From Pseudonocardia hierapolitana (lineage in GTDB: Bacteria > Actinomycetota > Actinomycetes > Mycobacteriales > Pseudonocardiaceae): DNA of 64,000 nt. Each line of letters starts with the position of its first letter. The first letter of the stretch is position 1. The notes under the pieces were generated by a model. It did not search any database. It was given only the letters and a program-made list of their open reading frames with translations, and was not told the origin of the DNA. The position numbers and the translations under genes are program-made. Location of the stretch: positions 3,038,001 to 3,102,000 of the forward strand of contig NZ_VIWU01000001.1 of assembly GCF_007994075.1 (NCBI RefSeq). The letters are read 5' to 3'. Positions 8,906 through 16,527 of this stretch are shown piece after piece.

Positions 8906-9417
8906 CGAGCAGCCCTTATCGGTCTAGGCCGCCACCGGCCGGGTTCTACGCTGTGGCCCACGGCCACCGCTTGGTCATCTGATGTCGACACAACGGACGA
9001 TCATCAAGCGGTGGCCGCCCAACATCCGGGACCGCCACGCCGCAAGATACACCGGCGCATCTGTCCCCAGCTGTGATGGTGCGGGCCATCCGTGGTCACT
9101 CGGATGGTCACGAAACCTCGGGACACGCTCGGACATGTGAGGCAGGGCGGCAACCGGATCGAACTCCGTGAGCTGGCCGAGCGGAGTGGACGCCAGGAGC
9201 GGTCCAGGCACGTCATGAAGGGGTGCTCGTGCCGGCCGCTGCGCTCAGCCTGCGCCATGTCGAGCAGCGTCGGCGACCCCGTTCTCCGGGCTGGTGCAGC
9301 TTGGGAGAACCTGGGAGACGATCTTGCCGCGGAGCGGCTGCGGCGCCTCCGCAGAGCACCAACGCACTGACCAGGCTATTGAGCCGCCATCGCAGGTTAG
9401 GCCTAGAACCTGACCTT
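8906..9417. other. Non-coding or decayed island DNA upstream of att copy B
   Basis: No gene was recognised. The one notable feature is the segment 9302-9328, which resembles 3698-3725 near att copy A (TGGGAGAA, GGGAGA and GATCTTGCC in the same order and orientation). Confidence 0.5.
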
Positions 9418-9461
<44 letters not shown>

Positions 9462-9469
9462 GCAGGTCA

Positions 9470-9502
9470 GAGGCCCTGCCGGAGACAATCCGGTGGGGCC
9501 TC
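9470..9502. terminator. Hairpin after att copy B
   Basis: GAGGCCC (9470-9476) pairs with GGGCCTC (9496-9502), with further inner pairing. It lies between att copy B and the recombinase stub, so it probably terminated that gene. Confidence 0.5.
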
Positions 9503-9529
9503 CGTCATTGGTACAGCTGCGAAGTACAG

Positions 9530-9672
9530 CTACCGGGGCCCATCGAGGCTGTCGCCCAGGCGCTTGAGCGCGTCGCGCGTCGCTGACGACGAGGCGAGCG
9601 TGTAGATCTCCATGGTGAGGTCGAGGTCGGCGTGGCGCAGGATCTGCATCGCCACTCGCGGGTGTACGTCAA
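9530..9672 (-). pseudogene. Tyrosine recombinase (integrase) C-terminal stub
   Basis: Minus-strand frame reads DVHPRVAMQILRHADLDLTM, then EIYTLASSS...ALKRLGDSL and a TAG at 9530-9532. This is the last part of a phage-type integrase: the box around the second catalytic His (ILRHAD) and the nucleophile Tyr (EIY). Everything before the VHPR motif is missing. The C-terminal end faces att copy B 68 bp away, the standard layout for integrases of tRNA-targeting elements. Residual sequence encodes LYFAAV directly after the stop. Confidence 0.82.
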
Positions 9673-10470
9673 GCCGTCCCCTGCCGGGGACGGGCCGGCC
9701 TGCGTCCGGACGGCACGCGCGTCCGCTACCTTGCCGCTCCGCTCACGGGCGGCCGCGCGCCTATGGGCCGCCGGCCATCGCCGGCAAGGGGAAGATGGGC
9801 GACGTCGAGTAGTGATCATCCCCGCTGGCCGCAGATCGTCTTATGATCGCGTGGATGGGGGCGAGTGGCCGCTATGGGTGAGGCTCACGTCGTCGGCCGC
9901 CGTACAGCAGCGAGGTAGCGAAGTACAGCAACGCCAGCTGTCGAGGGGACGGACCAGCTCGGCGACCACCAGAGGATAGGGCGGGATATAGGCCGCCGTG
10001 CTCATCAACAACGATTAGAGTGTGACCGTTGAGCTTGAGGTCGCCCACCCGTCAAAAGCGACTGCAAGGGAATTCCATTACTCGGCATGCAGATTGCCGC
10101 CGGATTGGCGATACTAGCCCTGACGGGCGCGACAAGTTTGGCTGGGCCATGGAAGCCGCTGCCGACCCGCCGAGGTTCATTTGCGCTAAGCCCAGCGTTC
10201 ATTTGCGCAAAGCCATGGGGGTCATTTGCGCTAAGCCAAAGGGTTCATTTGCAGTAAGCCCACGGAGTCAAAAGTCCTCGTCGCTCCTTGTCATCAAACA
10301 GCCACAGTGCGCAATATACGCAGGTACCGGGCCGCAAAAGCGGTATCTCCGACTCGGATGTGGATATCCGACCGCGCGGCAAAAAATTGACCATGGCGGA
10401 AGGGGTTACGACCTTGGAGGTCGAGCGGGATACTCCCCTGGCCTCGCCTCGACACGTGGAGGAGATCGTA
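9673..10470. other. Island DNA without recognisable genes; holds direct repeats
   Basis: No convincing coding region on either strand. Two features stand out: a second copy of the GTACAGC...GAAGTACAGC motif (9902-9938) and four 18-bp direct repeats at 10175-10260, listed separately. Confidence 0.5.
10175..10260 (+). repeat. Four iteron-like 18-bp direct repeats, 22-23 bp apart
   Basis: Copies start at 10175, 10197, 10220 and 10243. The consensus is GTTCATTTGCGCTAAGCC; copies differ by at most two bases. The 22-23 bp period, about two helical turns, places every copy on the same DNA face. They lie about 210 bp upstream of the small gene at 10471 and could be a protein-binding array. Confidence 0.85.
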
Positions 10471-10761
10471 ATGCACCTCGGAGTCATACATGAGATCCGC
10501 GACCCCGCAGGGTGGGACCGCGTGATGGGCAGTAAGGAACTCTACGGCCACCCCGACCTTCCGCCCGGCTTCGCGATTCTCGCGAGCGTCACGCAAGACG
10601 ACGCCGCCCGGGGGGTGTGTTTCTGGGAAGCGCCGAGCGCCGCCGAGCTCCAGCGCCTGCTGGAGGGGGCGTTCGGTGACGCAGTCGTGCACGACGTCTT
10701 CGTCGCGGACCCGGGCCGGTCGGTGAACCTGCCGGCACCGCAGACGACGGCACCGGCCTGA
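10471..10761 (+). CDS. Small hypothetical protein
   Basis: 96 residues. The ATG at 10471 has a strong ribosome site (GGAGGAG, 8 nt upstream), which decides this start over the longer open frame from 10288. The sequence (MHLGVIHEIRDPAGWDRVMG, then FAILASVTQDDAARGVCFWEAP) looks like a small alpha/beta barrel of the dimeric type, with an Ala/Glu-rich helix SAAELQRLLEG. No signal peptide or membrane segment is seen. I do not recognise the family with certainty. It is one of two intact-looking cargo genes after the IS pair. Confidence 0.65.
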   Translation: MHLGVIHEIRDPAGWDRVMGSKELYGHPDLPPGFAILASVTQDDAARGVCFWEAPSAAELQRLLEGAFGDAVVHDVFVADPGRSVNLPAPQTTAPA

Positions 10762-11132
10762 GCCTCGGCGAAAGGCCAGGCAGTCACACGGCAGTCCAGC
10801 AGGGCCCGGGGTGAGACGTTGGGCCGGCCACGAAGACACGGTCGAATGAACGGAGTACAACCGCTGCGAAAAGATCTTTTTCCTGACTCTTGGCCCGCCG
10901 GGCCGGGGCTGCCGATCCCCCGCCCGGTGGCCTCCTCGTCGCGACAGGACGCGTCCCTGGCCTACTGAAGCGCTGGGCTCGTTCCACGGACGGCCGGTGG
11001 TTCGGCGGCACGAGGTCAAAGGGTGCGCGTACAGCAGTGAAGTACAGCAACGCCAGCCGCCGAAGGAGCTCGGCCGGCCATCAACATGCCGCCTGACCCT
11101 GTACGAAGCCTCCCGAAGCTTGATCGCCACGA
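10762..11132. other. Decayed DNA left of att copy C
   Basis: No gene was recognised. It contains a third copy of the GTACAGC...GAAGTACAGC motif (11029-11057). Read on the minus strand this gives ALLYFTAV, like the tail next to the 9530 integrase stub. Confidence 0.5.
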
Positions 11133-11175
11133 GTTCGGGACGAAGAGGTCGCAGGTTCAATCCTGTCACCCCGAC
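11133..11175 (+). repeat. Attachment-site core copy C
   Basis: 43 of 44 bp of the tRNA-Pro 3' segment, lacking one A in the T-loop (GTTCAAT instead of GTTCAAAT). It is the last copy visible in the window. Confidence 0.88.
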
Positions 11176-11185
11176 ACAGCGAAAC

Positions 11186-11223
11186 CCCTGGTCAGGTACT
11201 CAAGGATTAGTACCTGACCAGGG
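11186..11223. terminator. Strong hairpin after att copy C
   Basis: A 15-bp perfect stem (11186-11200 with 11209-11223) with an 8-nt loop, followed by CTTTC. It lies between att copy C and a recombinase stub and resembles an intrinsic terminator. Confidence 0.75.
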
Positions 11224-11263
11224 CTTTCGGCGTTCCTGCGTGCTGCGAGGCAGCAAAAGGGCA

Positions 11264-11584
11264 TCAGGCGGGGACAGGAGCACCGGCCGCGCCGTCGTCC
11301 GGATCCTCGTCGTTGAGGGCGCGCAGGATGCGAGTGGAGTCGTCGGTCCGGCGGGTGTAGAGGTCCGGCGTGGTCGACGCGCGCTCGTGTCGTGCACGGC
11401 CGGTGGCGATCGACAGGTTGTTCGGGTTGGTCAGCGCGAGCAGGGCGCAGTGCGCGGGCCACGAGCTGCCCTCGCCGTCGAGCACCCCACGCAGCCACGG
11501 CATGCGGCCGGCCCCCAGCGCCGCCACGTGGTAGCAGGGTTCGCTGCCGTCGATGCAGATCACGACGACCGGCGCGCCCGGCAT
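11264..11584 (-). pseudogene. Chimera: phosphonoacetate-hydrolase N-terminus joined to integrase C-terminus
   Basis: The open frame is made of two unrelated parts. Residues 1 to about 63 match the N-terminal metal-binding region of alkaline-phosphatase-superfamily phosphonoacetate hydrolases (VVICIDGSEP, GAGRMPWL, LTNPNNLSIATGR). From about residue 64 (position near 11395) it becomes ARHERASTTPDLYTRRTDD, the C-terminal block of a tyrosine recombinase with its Tyr nucleophile, ending with ILRALNDEDPD. Neither part can be active. The recombinase part points toward att copy C, 89 bp away. The hydrolase homology continues upstream in frame (DPTSFVVDGRTYV), so its true start lay beyond 11584. Confidence 0.78.
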
Positions 11585-11740
11585 GACGTAGGTCCGGCCG
11601 TCGACGACGAACGATGTCGGGTCCCCAGTGGCGCTCCTCCCGAGGTCGGATGCGCCACAACCGTCCGCCGAGCGGTGCCGCCGGGGAACCCGGCTTCCGC
11701 CTACGGCGGCGATCGCCCGCCCACGGGAACGGCCTTCGGG

Positions 11741-12493
11741 TCAGGCGTTGTAGCCGCCGTGGGCGTCCAGCACCGCGCCCGTGACGTACGAGGCGGCAGG
11801 GCTCGCCAGGAAGGCGATCGCAGCGGCGATCTCCCGCGGATGACCCATGCGCTGCAGCGACAGCGAGCTGAGCAGAACCTTGAGGGTCTCGGGGTCGGGC
11901 GGTTCCATCCCGCTCTCCATCAGCCCGGCTTCCACCACGTTGGCCGTGATGCCCCGGGATCCGAGGTCGCGAGCGACGCCCATCGTGTACCGCTCGATCC
12001 CGGACTTGGTCGCCGAGTAGTCGGCGACGCCGGGGACGCCCACCCGGGAGCCCAGTCCCGAGCTCACCGTGATGATGCGGCCGTCCGCGCGCAGCACCCG
12101 GGAGGCGGCCCGGATGATCGCGATCACGCCGAGGTAGTTCGTGGCGTGCATGCGGTCCAGCGCGGCGGTGTCGGCGTCCGGGTCGTCCACCGTGCGCCCC
12201 GCCACACCGATCGCCGCGTTGTTGACGAGGATGTCCAGGCCGCCGAAGTACGCGACCACCTCGTCGATCAGCGCCGGCGCCCCGCTCGTGTCCGCCTGGT
12301 CGGACCGGAAGGCCGCGACCTTCGCGCCCGTGCCGCGCACCTCGTCGACGACGGCCTGCGCCTGCTTCTCCGAGCTGACGTAGGTGAACCCCACGTCGGC
12401 GCCCTGCTCGGCCAGGAGCCTGACGGTGGCGGCTCCCAGTCCGCGGGACCCTCCGGTGACCAGGGCGACCTTGCCGTTGAGCGGTTCGTTCAT
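11741..12493 (-). CDS. SDR family oxidoreductase
   Basis: 250-residue classical short-chain dehydrogenase. It shows the cofactor motif TGGSRGLG near the N-terminus, the NNAA motif, catalytic Ser in VSSG and the Y-S-A-T-K active site. It ends with the usual DAHGGYNA C-terminus. The ATG at 12493 is chosen over the ORF's first start (12502) because AGGTGGG lies about 7 nt upstream. It diverges from an Rrf2 regulator across an intergenic region with two clear palindromes, so it is probably that regulator's target. The substrate is not predictable. Confidence 0.92.
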   Translation of the reverse strand: MNEPLNGKVALVTGGSRGLGAATVRLLAEQGADVGFTYVSSEKQAQAVVDEVRGTGAKVAAFRSDQADTSGAPALIDEVVAYFGGLDILVNNAAIGVAGRTVDDPDADTAALDRMHATNYLGVIAIIRAASRVLRADGRIITVSSGLGSRVGVPGVADYSATKSGIERYTMGVARDLGSRGITANVVEAGLMESGMEPPDPETLKVLLSSLSLQRMGHPREIAAAIAFLASPAASYVTGAVLDAHGGYNA

Positions 12494-12526
12494 TCTTCCC
12501 ACCTCGCTGTTCGATCATTCAGTAGT

Positions 12527-12602
12527 CGTAACGCTAGTTGTTACGATTGGCGGTCGCAACTGTTGCTGTTACGACAGGCCGGTCGTAACATGGCGCGTTA
12601 CG
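12527..12602. promoter_or_regulatory. Operators for the Rrf2-type regulator
   Basis: Two inverted repeats of one motif lie between the divergent SDR and Rrf2 genes: CGTAAC-N7-GTTACG (12527-12545) and GTTACGAC-N6-GTCGTAAC (12568-12589). A further half site, GTTACG, lies at 12597-12602. They fit autoregulation and control of the SDR gene. Confidence 0.75.
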
Positions 12603-12618
12603 GCCGAGGGAGGGGTTC

Positions 12619-13053
12619 GTGAGCGCCAACAGCAGGTTGACCATCGCCGCTCACGCGCTGGCCTGGATCGGCCTCTACCAGCGCCAGGGCCATGAGGTGG
12701 CCACGTCCGAGCAGATCGCGACCAGCGCGAACACCAACCCCGTGGTGATCAGGCGGCTGCTCGGCGAGCTGCGCAAGGCGGGGGTCGTGGAGTCCCGGCG
12801 GGGCGTGGGCGCCGGTTGGTCGCTGGCGCGCGAGCTTGAGTCGATCACTCTGCTCGACGTGTACGACGCGGTGGAGCCCGGTCCGCTGTTCGCGATGCAC
12901 CGCGCCACCCCGGACCAGGGGTGCGTGGTGGGCTACGGCATCCGGCCGGCGATGCAGGGCATCTACGGGGGCATCGAGGGGACGCTGAGAGCGGAGTTGG
13001 CCCGCGTCACGATGGAGGACGTGCTCCGGGACGTCCTCGCGGTACCGCGCTAG
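12619..13053 (+). CDS. Rrf2 family transcriptional regulator
   Basis: 144 residues. N-terminal winged helix-turn-helix typical of Rrf2 (ALAWIGLYQRQ, TSEQIATSANTNPVVIRRLLGELRKAGVVESRRG), then a short dimerisation helix. The Fe-S type has three Cys in the central loop, but only one Cys is visible here (DQGCVVG), so this is more like the YwnA/CymR subgroup without a cluster. GTG start with GGGAGGGG upstream. It diverges from the SDR gene and probably represses it through the palindromes at 12527-12602. Confidence 0.88.
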   Translation: MSANSRLTIAAHALAWIGLYQRQGHEVATSEQIATSANTNPVVIRRLLGELRKAGVVESRRGVGAGWSLARELESITLLDVYDAVEPGPLFAMHRATPDQGCVVGYGIRPAMQGIYGGIEGTLRAELARVTMEDVLRDVLAVPR

Positions 13054-13346
13054 GCAGCAGGAAGGCATCACGAGCCCTGGCACACCCCGTCCGGACTCAG
13101 CACCGCCCAGCACGCCGAGCAGCCAGGAGAGCCCTCGCCGACCCTGCGGAGCACCGTGGATCCGCGTTCGACACGGTCGTCGCCCACATCACCGGCGCAG
13201 GAACCGGCACCGCGTGACCGCAGATGCCCCTCGCCGGGCGCCAGCACTGTGTGCCACGCCGGCCAGGCCTTTCACATGAGCGATGAATCTCCTCGGCCAA
13301 GGACGACTCACCTGTCGGAGGCTGCGACCCGAGCGGAGGAGAAGAC

Positions 13347-13970
13347 GTGGCAGATGTCTGGACACTGGTGCATGCGGAGCGGGCGGCCCTGATCGACGAC
13401 CTCGAGCGGCTCGACGAGCACCAGTGGGGGCTGCCCTCGCTGTGCCCGGACTGGACCGTGCACGACGTCGTGGCCCATCTGGTGGACACCGCTCGGACGA
13501 CGCGCCTCGGTTTCCTGGTCGGGATGGCGCGGGCGAGGTTCGACTTCGACCGTCAGAACGCCCGCGGGGTGGAGCGCGAGCGCCGGGCATCGCCGCGCGA
13601 GACGCTGGAGGAGCTCCGGCGAGTGGCGTCCCGCACGTCGGGTCCGCCTGCGCCCCTCGACACGCGGCTCGTCGAGGAGGTCGTCCACGGCGAGGACATC
13701 CGCCGGCCGCTGGGGCTCACGCGCTCGTACCCGCTCGAGACCGTCGTCCGGGCACTCCGCCTCCAGGCTCGCACCCCGGCGTCCTTCGGTGGCGCCAAGG
13801 AGATCGTGGCGCGGGTCCGGCTGACCGCAGCAGACACGGATGTGTCGATCGGTGAGGGCCCGGACGTGACCGGTAGCGCGCTGTCCCTGCTCCTGGCCGT
13901 CTCCGGGCGACGGGTGGCGCTGGGCGACCTCGACGGGCCGGGGGTCGGCATGCTGGCACCCGCGGTGTGA
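13347..13970 (+). CDS. Maleylpyruvate isomerase / DinB-like mycothiol-dependent family protein
   Basis: 207 residues. The N-terminal helix bundle shows ERAALIDDLERLDEHQWGLPSLCPDWTVHDVVAHLVDT, the family signature with the metal-binding His of VAHL. A second metal-ligand region is VEEVVHGEDIRRPLG (HxxDxR). The C-terminal third is a small beta-rich domain. Members use mycothiol or act as DinB-fold enzymes on small molecules. GTG start at 13347 follows GGAGGAG. The 293-bp stretch upstream (13054-13346) shows no gene. Confidence 0.88.
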   Translation: MADVWTLVHAERAALIDDLERLDEHQWGLPSLCPDWTVHDVVAHLVDTARTTRLGFLVGMARARFDFDRQNARGVERERRASPRETLEELRRVASRTSGPPAPLDTRLVEEVVHGEDIRRPLGLTRSYPLETVVRALRLQARTPASFGGAKEIVARVRLTAADTDVSIGEGPDVTGSALSLLLAVSGRRVALGDLDGPGVGMLAPAV

Positions 13971-14029
13971 TCCGCGCCGGCGCCTCCCGGAGCGGTCGTC
14001 GACAGGCCGGAGCGCGGGCGCGAGCCGGA

Positions 14030-14407
14030 TCAGTGACGACCGCGGCCGTCCTGGCGCCGGATCTCATCGAGGGTGCGCAGCGCCTCCGCGGCCGCGTGCC
14101 GCGTCGCCGGCCGGACCGCCGGTGGAGGGGCCTGCGAAACCCGGAGAAGCGCGGCCCGGGCGTCGTCCGTGCCGATGCTGACGAGCACGTCGACGAGATC
14201 AGCGGGTTCCGGGCCTGCCATGATCGCGTCGGTCACGACCGGGACGGAGCGATCACCGGCCTTGACCAGCAGCATGCCGGCGAGCGTCCGCTCGGTCTCA
14301 CCACCGGTCGTCACCGCGGCCACGAGTGCGTCACCGGCTGCCGAGACCCCGGTGAGTCGCCATGCCGCACCTACGGCCAGGAGCTTGGCGGATGCTGCGG
14401 CGCCCAC
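14030..14407 (-). CDS. HEAT-repeat-like hypothetical protein
   Basis: 125 residues, almost all alpha-helical by composition, built of Ala/Leu-rich helix pairs (GDALVAAVTTG, VLVSIGTDDARAALLRVS, ATRHAAAEALRTL) as in HEAT/PBS-lyase repeats. GTG start at 14407, 28 bp after the end of the upstream alpha/beta hydrolase gene, so the two are probably co-transcribed. The hydrolase itself carries a similar helical-repeat N-terminus, suggesting that the two proteins work together or arose by splitting. No enzymatic motif was found. Confidence 0.7.
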   Translation of the reverse strand: MGAAASAKLLAVGAAWRLTGVSAAGDALVAAVTTGGETERTLAGMLLVKAGDRSVPVVTDAIMAGPEPADLVDVLVSIGTDDARAALLRVSQAPPPAVRPATRHAAAEALRTLDEIRRQDGRGRH

Positions 14408-14435
14408 GCCGGAAGCCTATTCACCTGGGACCGGC

Positions 14436-15545
14436 TCACAGCACGTCCGGAAGGTCGTTCCGCTCCCAGTAGTCGGGTTCGTGCGTGTCGCTGTGTTCGA
14501 AGAAGCCGTTGACGTGCGAGACCACCTTGCCGGCATGCTCTGGCGGCGGGGTGAACGTCTGTCCCCCCAGATCCGCGAGGATCACGAGATCGAACCGCAC
14601 CCGGATGTCGATGATCCGTTGCACGTTCGCGAAGTCGGGGAACCACTGGTCGTGCACCGACCAGCTCAACAGGACGAGGCGGTCGAGCTGCAGTCCGCGC
14701 CGCGTGGCGAGGTTCGCCACGGTCCCACCGTGGCTGTGCGCGAAGACGTCGGGCCGCTGGAGGTTCTGGTCGGTCACCCAGTCGACCATCTGCTGGGCGG
14801 CGAGCTGGCGGGCCGGGTCCGAGTACGCGCCGCTCCACTGGAAGCTCGGGTCGTGCAGCTTCAGGGGCGGGACGAGCCCGTTGAGGTAGTTGTAGAAGTC
14901 ACCGTTGGGCTGCCACCACCGGGCCCGTGAGGCGAACGTCCCGTGCGTGAGCACGGCGGTGTGCGACAGCCGGTCGGTGCCTGTCATGGGGGACGGAGGG
15001 CCGACGAGCCGGCTGAGGACCGTGTGTTGCGGGTCGACCCGGGCGAGCCCGATCCGGCCGATCTCCTTGGTCAGCCGGTCGCCCCGGGTGGCGCCGTCCA
15101 CGAGCTGCGCCACCACGTCGTCGCGGGGTCCGGTGGTGTCGATGGCCGCCACCGCGGCGGCGGTTCGCACCAGGCGGCTCTCGCTGTGCAGGTTCGCCTC
15201 GACGAGCGCCGCCGCGGCGATCGGCTCGGGCCGGTCGAGCAGCCGGGTCATGAGATCGGCGGTCGTGGACGGCGGGACCCGCAGGCTCCGGTCGGTCAGA
15301 TGCGCGGAGAGCTCGATCCCGAGCGGCTCCGCCGCCTCCGCCACGGGGATGGGATCCCGGCGGCCCAGCGACGCGAGATCCGACGGGAGTCCGACCTCCG
15401 CCGGAGCGTCCACCCGCTCCGGTTCCCCGCGGGCCGCCGCGCCCACCGACAGCACGATGGCCGCCTGGCTCAGCTGTGCGTCGCGACTCCGTTCCGTGAA
15501 CGCGCGCGGACCGGGGACCGGCCTTCGGGCGGGTCGCTGCGCCAT
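14436..15545 (-). CDS. Alpha/beta hydrolase with helical-repeat N-terminal domain
   Basis: 369 residues. The ATG at 15545 has GGAGG 6 nt upstream, which separates this gene from the TetR frame that runs into it. Residues 1 to about 190 are helical (DLMTRLLDRPEPIAAAALVEANLHSESRLVRTAAAVAAID), like HEAT repeats. The second half is a lipase-like hydrolase: VLTHGTFAS (oxyanion region), VFAHSHGGTVAN (nucleophile Ser in HSHGG) and a late His (SHVNGFFEHS). It lies in a likely operon with the small HEAT-like gene and behind a broken TetR gene. The substrate is unknown. Confidence 0.82.
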   Translation of the reverse strand: MAQRPARRPVPGPRAFTERSRDAQLSQAAIVLSVGAAARGEPERVDAPAEVGLPSDLASLGRRDPIPVAEAAEPLGIELSAHLTDRSLRVPPSTTADLMTRLLDRPEPIAAAALVEANLHSESRLVRTAAAVAAIDTTGPRDDVVAQLVDGATRGDRLTKEIGRIGLARVDPQHTVLSRLVGPPSPMTGTDRLSHTAVLTHGTFASRARWWQPNGDFYNYLNGLVPPLKLHDPSFQWSGAYSDPARQLAAQQMVDWVTDQNLQRPDVFAHSHGGTVANLATRRGLQLDRLVLLSWSVHDQWFPDFANVQRIIDIRVRFDLVILADLGGQTFTPPPEHAGKVVSHVNGFFEHSDTHEPDYWERNDLPDVL

Positions 15546-15627
15546 GGGGACCTCCGTGTCGATGCCGATCCTCGCAAGGTGGGAGAGGTTGCGGCCGAGG
15601 CCGTTGATACAACGGGGCCTCCAGCGC

Positions 15628-16295
15628 TCACCAATCCCTGAGCAGGCCGGCGGCGAGCGTCTCGGCGAGCCAGTCGCGGTACTCGGCCGGTGTCCATCCC
15701 GGGCGGTGACGAGGCTGTCGTAGTTGGCCTGGGCGCAGACCGTCCAGATGATGTCCGCCGCGCGATCGACCGTCAGCCCAGGCCGCAGCGCGCTTCGCTC
15801 GGCGAGGAGAGCGGCGAAGCGGCGAAGCCCGTTCAGGCGTTGGACGGCGAGCCGGTCGCGCAGCTCGACGAGGGACCCGGCCGCGTCCAAGACCCGGAGC
15901 AGCGGGCCCACCCGGCCCCAGACCCCGGGTTGGGTGGCGGCGTACGCCTGGAGCTGGCGTCGCGGGTCGGTCTCCTCGATCACCCGGCGGATCGCGGGGC
16001 GCTCCTCGACCGGTACGTCGGCGCGTTCCACGCCGCCCGCCAGTGCCGCCTGCACCGCCTCCGCGAGGAGCCCGGCCTTGCCGCTCGCGGACCGGTACGC
16101 GCTCTCGACGGCGACTCCCGCCTCGGCGGCGATCTGCAGGATGGTCGCGCCCGCGTACCCGCGCTCCAGGAACACCCCCGTCGCAGCCTCGATGATCTTC
16201 GCCCGGGTCTCGGCTGCCCGGTGCCGCCTGCGGGGTGCGTCGTAGCGCCGTCCGGCCCTTGCACTCTCGCAAATCGGCGAGATTGCTACTGGCAC
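15628..16295 (-). pseudogene. TetR family regulator, frameshifted near the C-terminus
   Basis: N-terminal helix-turn-helix is clear: AAETRAKIIEAATGVFLERG, then YAGATILQIAAEAGVAVESAYRSASGKAGLLAEAV. The ligand-binding domain follows to ANYDSLVTARDG. At about 15707 one base is missing in a CCCGGG context, and the family end WTPAEYRDWLAETLAAGLLRDW continues in the next frame to TGA 15628-15630. A deletion or a sequencing error are both possible. Without it the open frame runs on into the hydrolase gene. The start is uncertain; the GTG at 16295 would place a palindrome inside the gene. Confidence 0.75.
16265..16282. promoter_or_regulatory. Palindrome at the TetR gene start
   Basis: TCTCGC-N6-GCGAGA, a perfect 6+6 inverted repeat of TetR-operator size at the 5' end of the TetR gene. 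If it is the operator, the true start is downstream of 16265. Confidence 0.5.
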
Positions 16296-16308
16296 GAATA
16301 CGAGGCCG

Positions 16309-16527
16309 TGCCCGGGAGGGGACCACGGCCGAGGTCGACATCAAGGCCGTTGCCCGCCGGGTACTGGAAGAGGTCTTCCCCGGAGCTTCGCCTACGAGCA
16401 GATCCACATCGTCCGGATCGTGGACGGCAAGGGCACCGAACACTGGGCCGTCCGCGACGACGCTTCCCTCATGCGCCGGCTGACGAGCGGTCAGCTGGCC
16501 GGAGCCGAAGCACCAGCACCGAGATGA
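16309..16527 (+). pseudogene. SnoaL-like / ester cyclase family remnant
   Basis: A plus-strand frame begins with EVDIKAVARRVLEEVFP and shifts frame near 16385. It continues as FAYEQIHIVRIVDGKGTEHWAVRDDASLMRRLTSG to a TGA at 16525-16527. The YEQIH...VEHWAVRDDASLMRQL pattern is the C-terminal part of SnoaL-type cyclases. It is truncated and frameshifted, and its tail overlaps the end of the MFS gene on the other strand. Confidence 0.6.

Noticed and set aside
10175..10260. CRISPR or tRNA-like repeats
   Set aside because: The 4-5 bp gaps between copies are too short to be spacers.
10029..10493. 154-codon ORF across the iteron repeats
   Set aside because: It contains the direct repeats, has no family motif, and overlaps the better-supported start at 10471.
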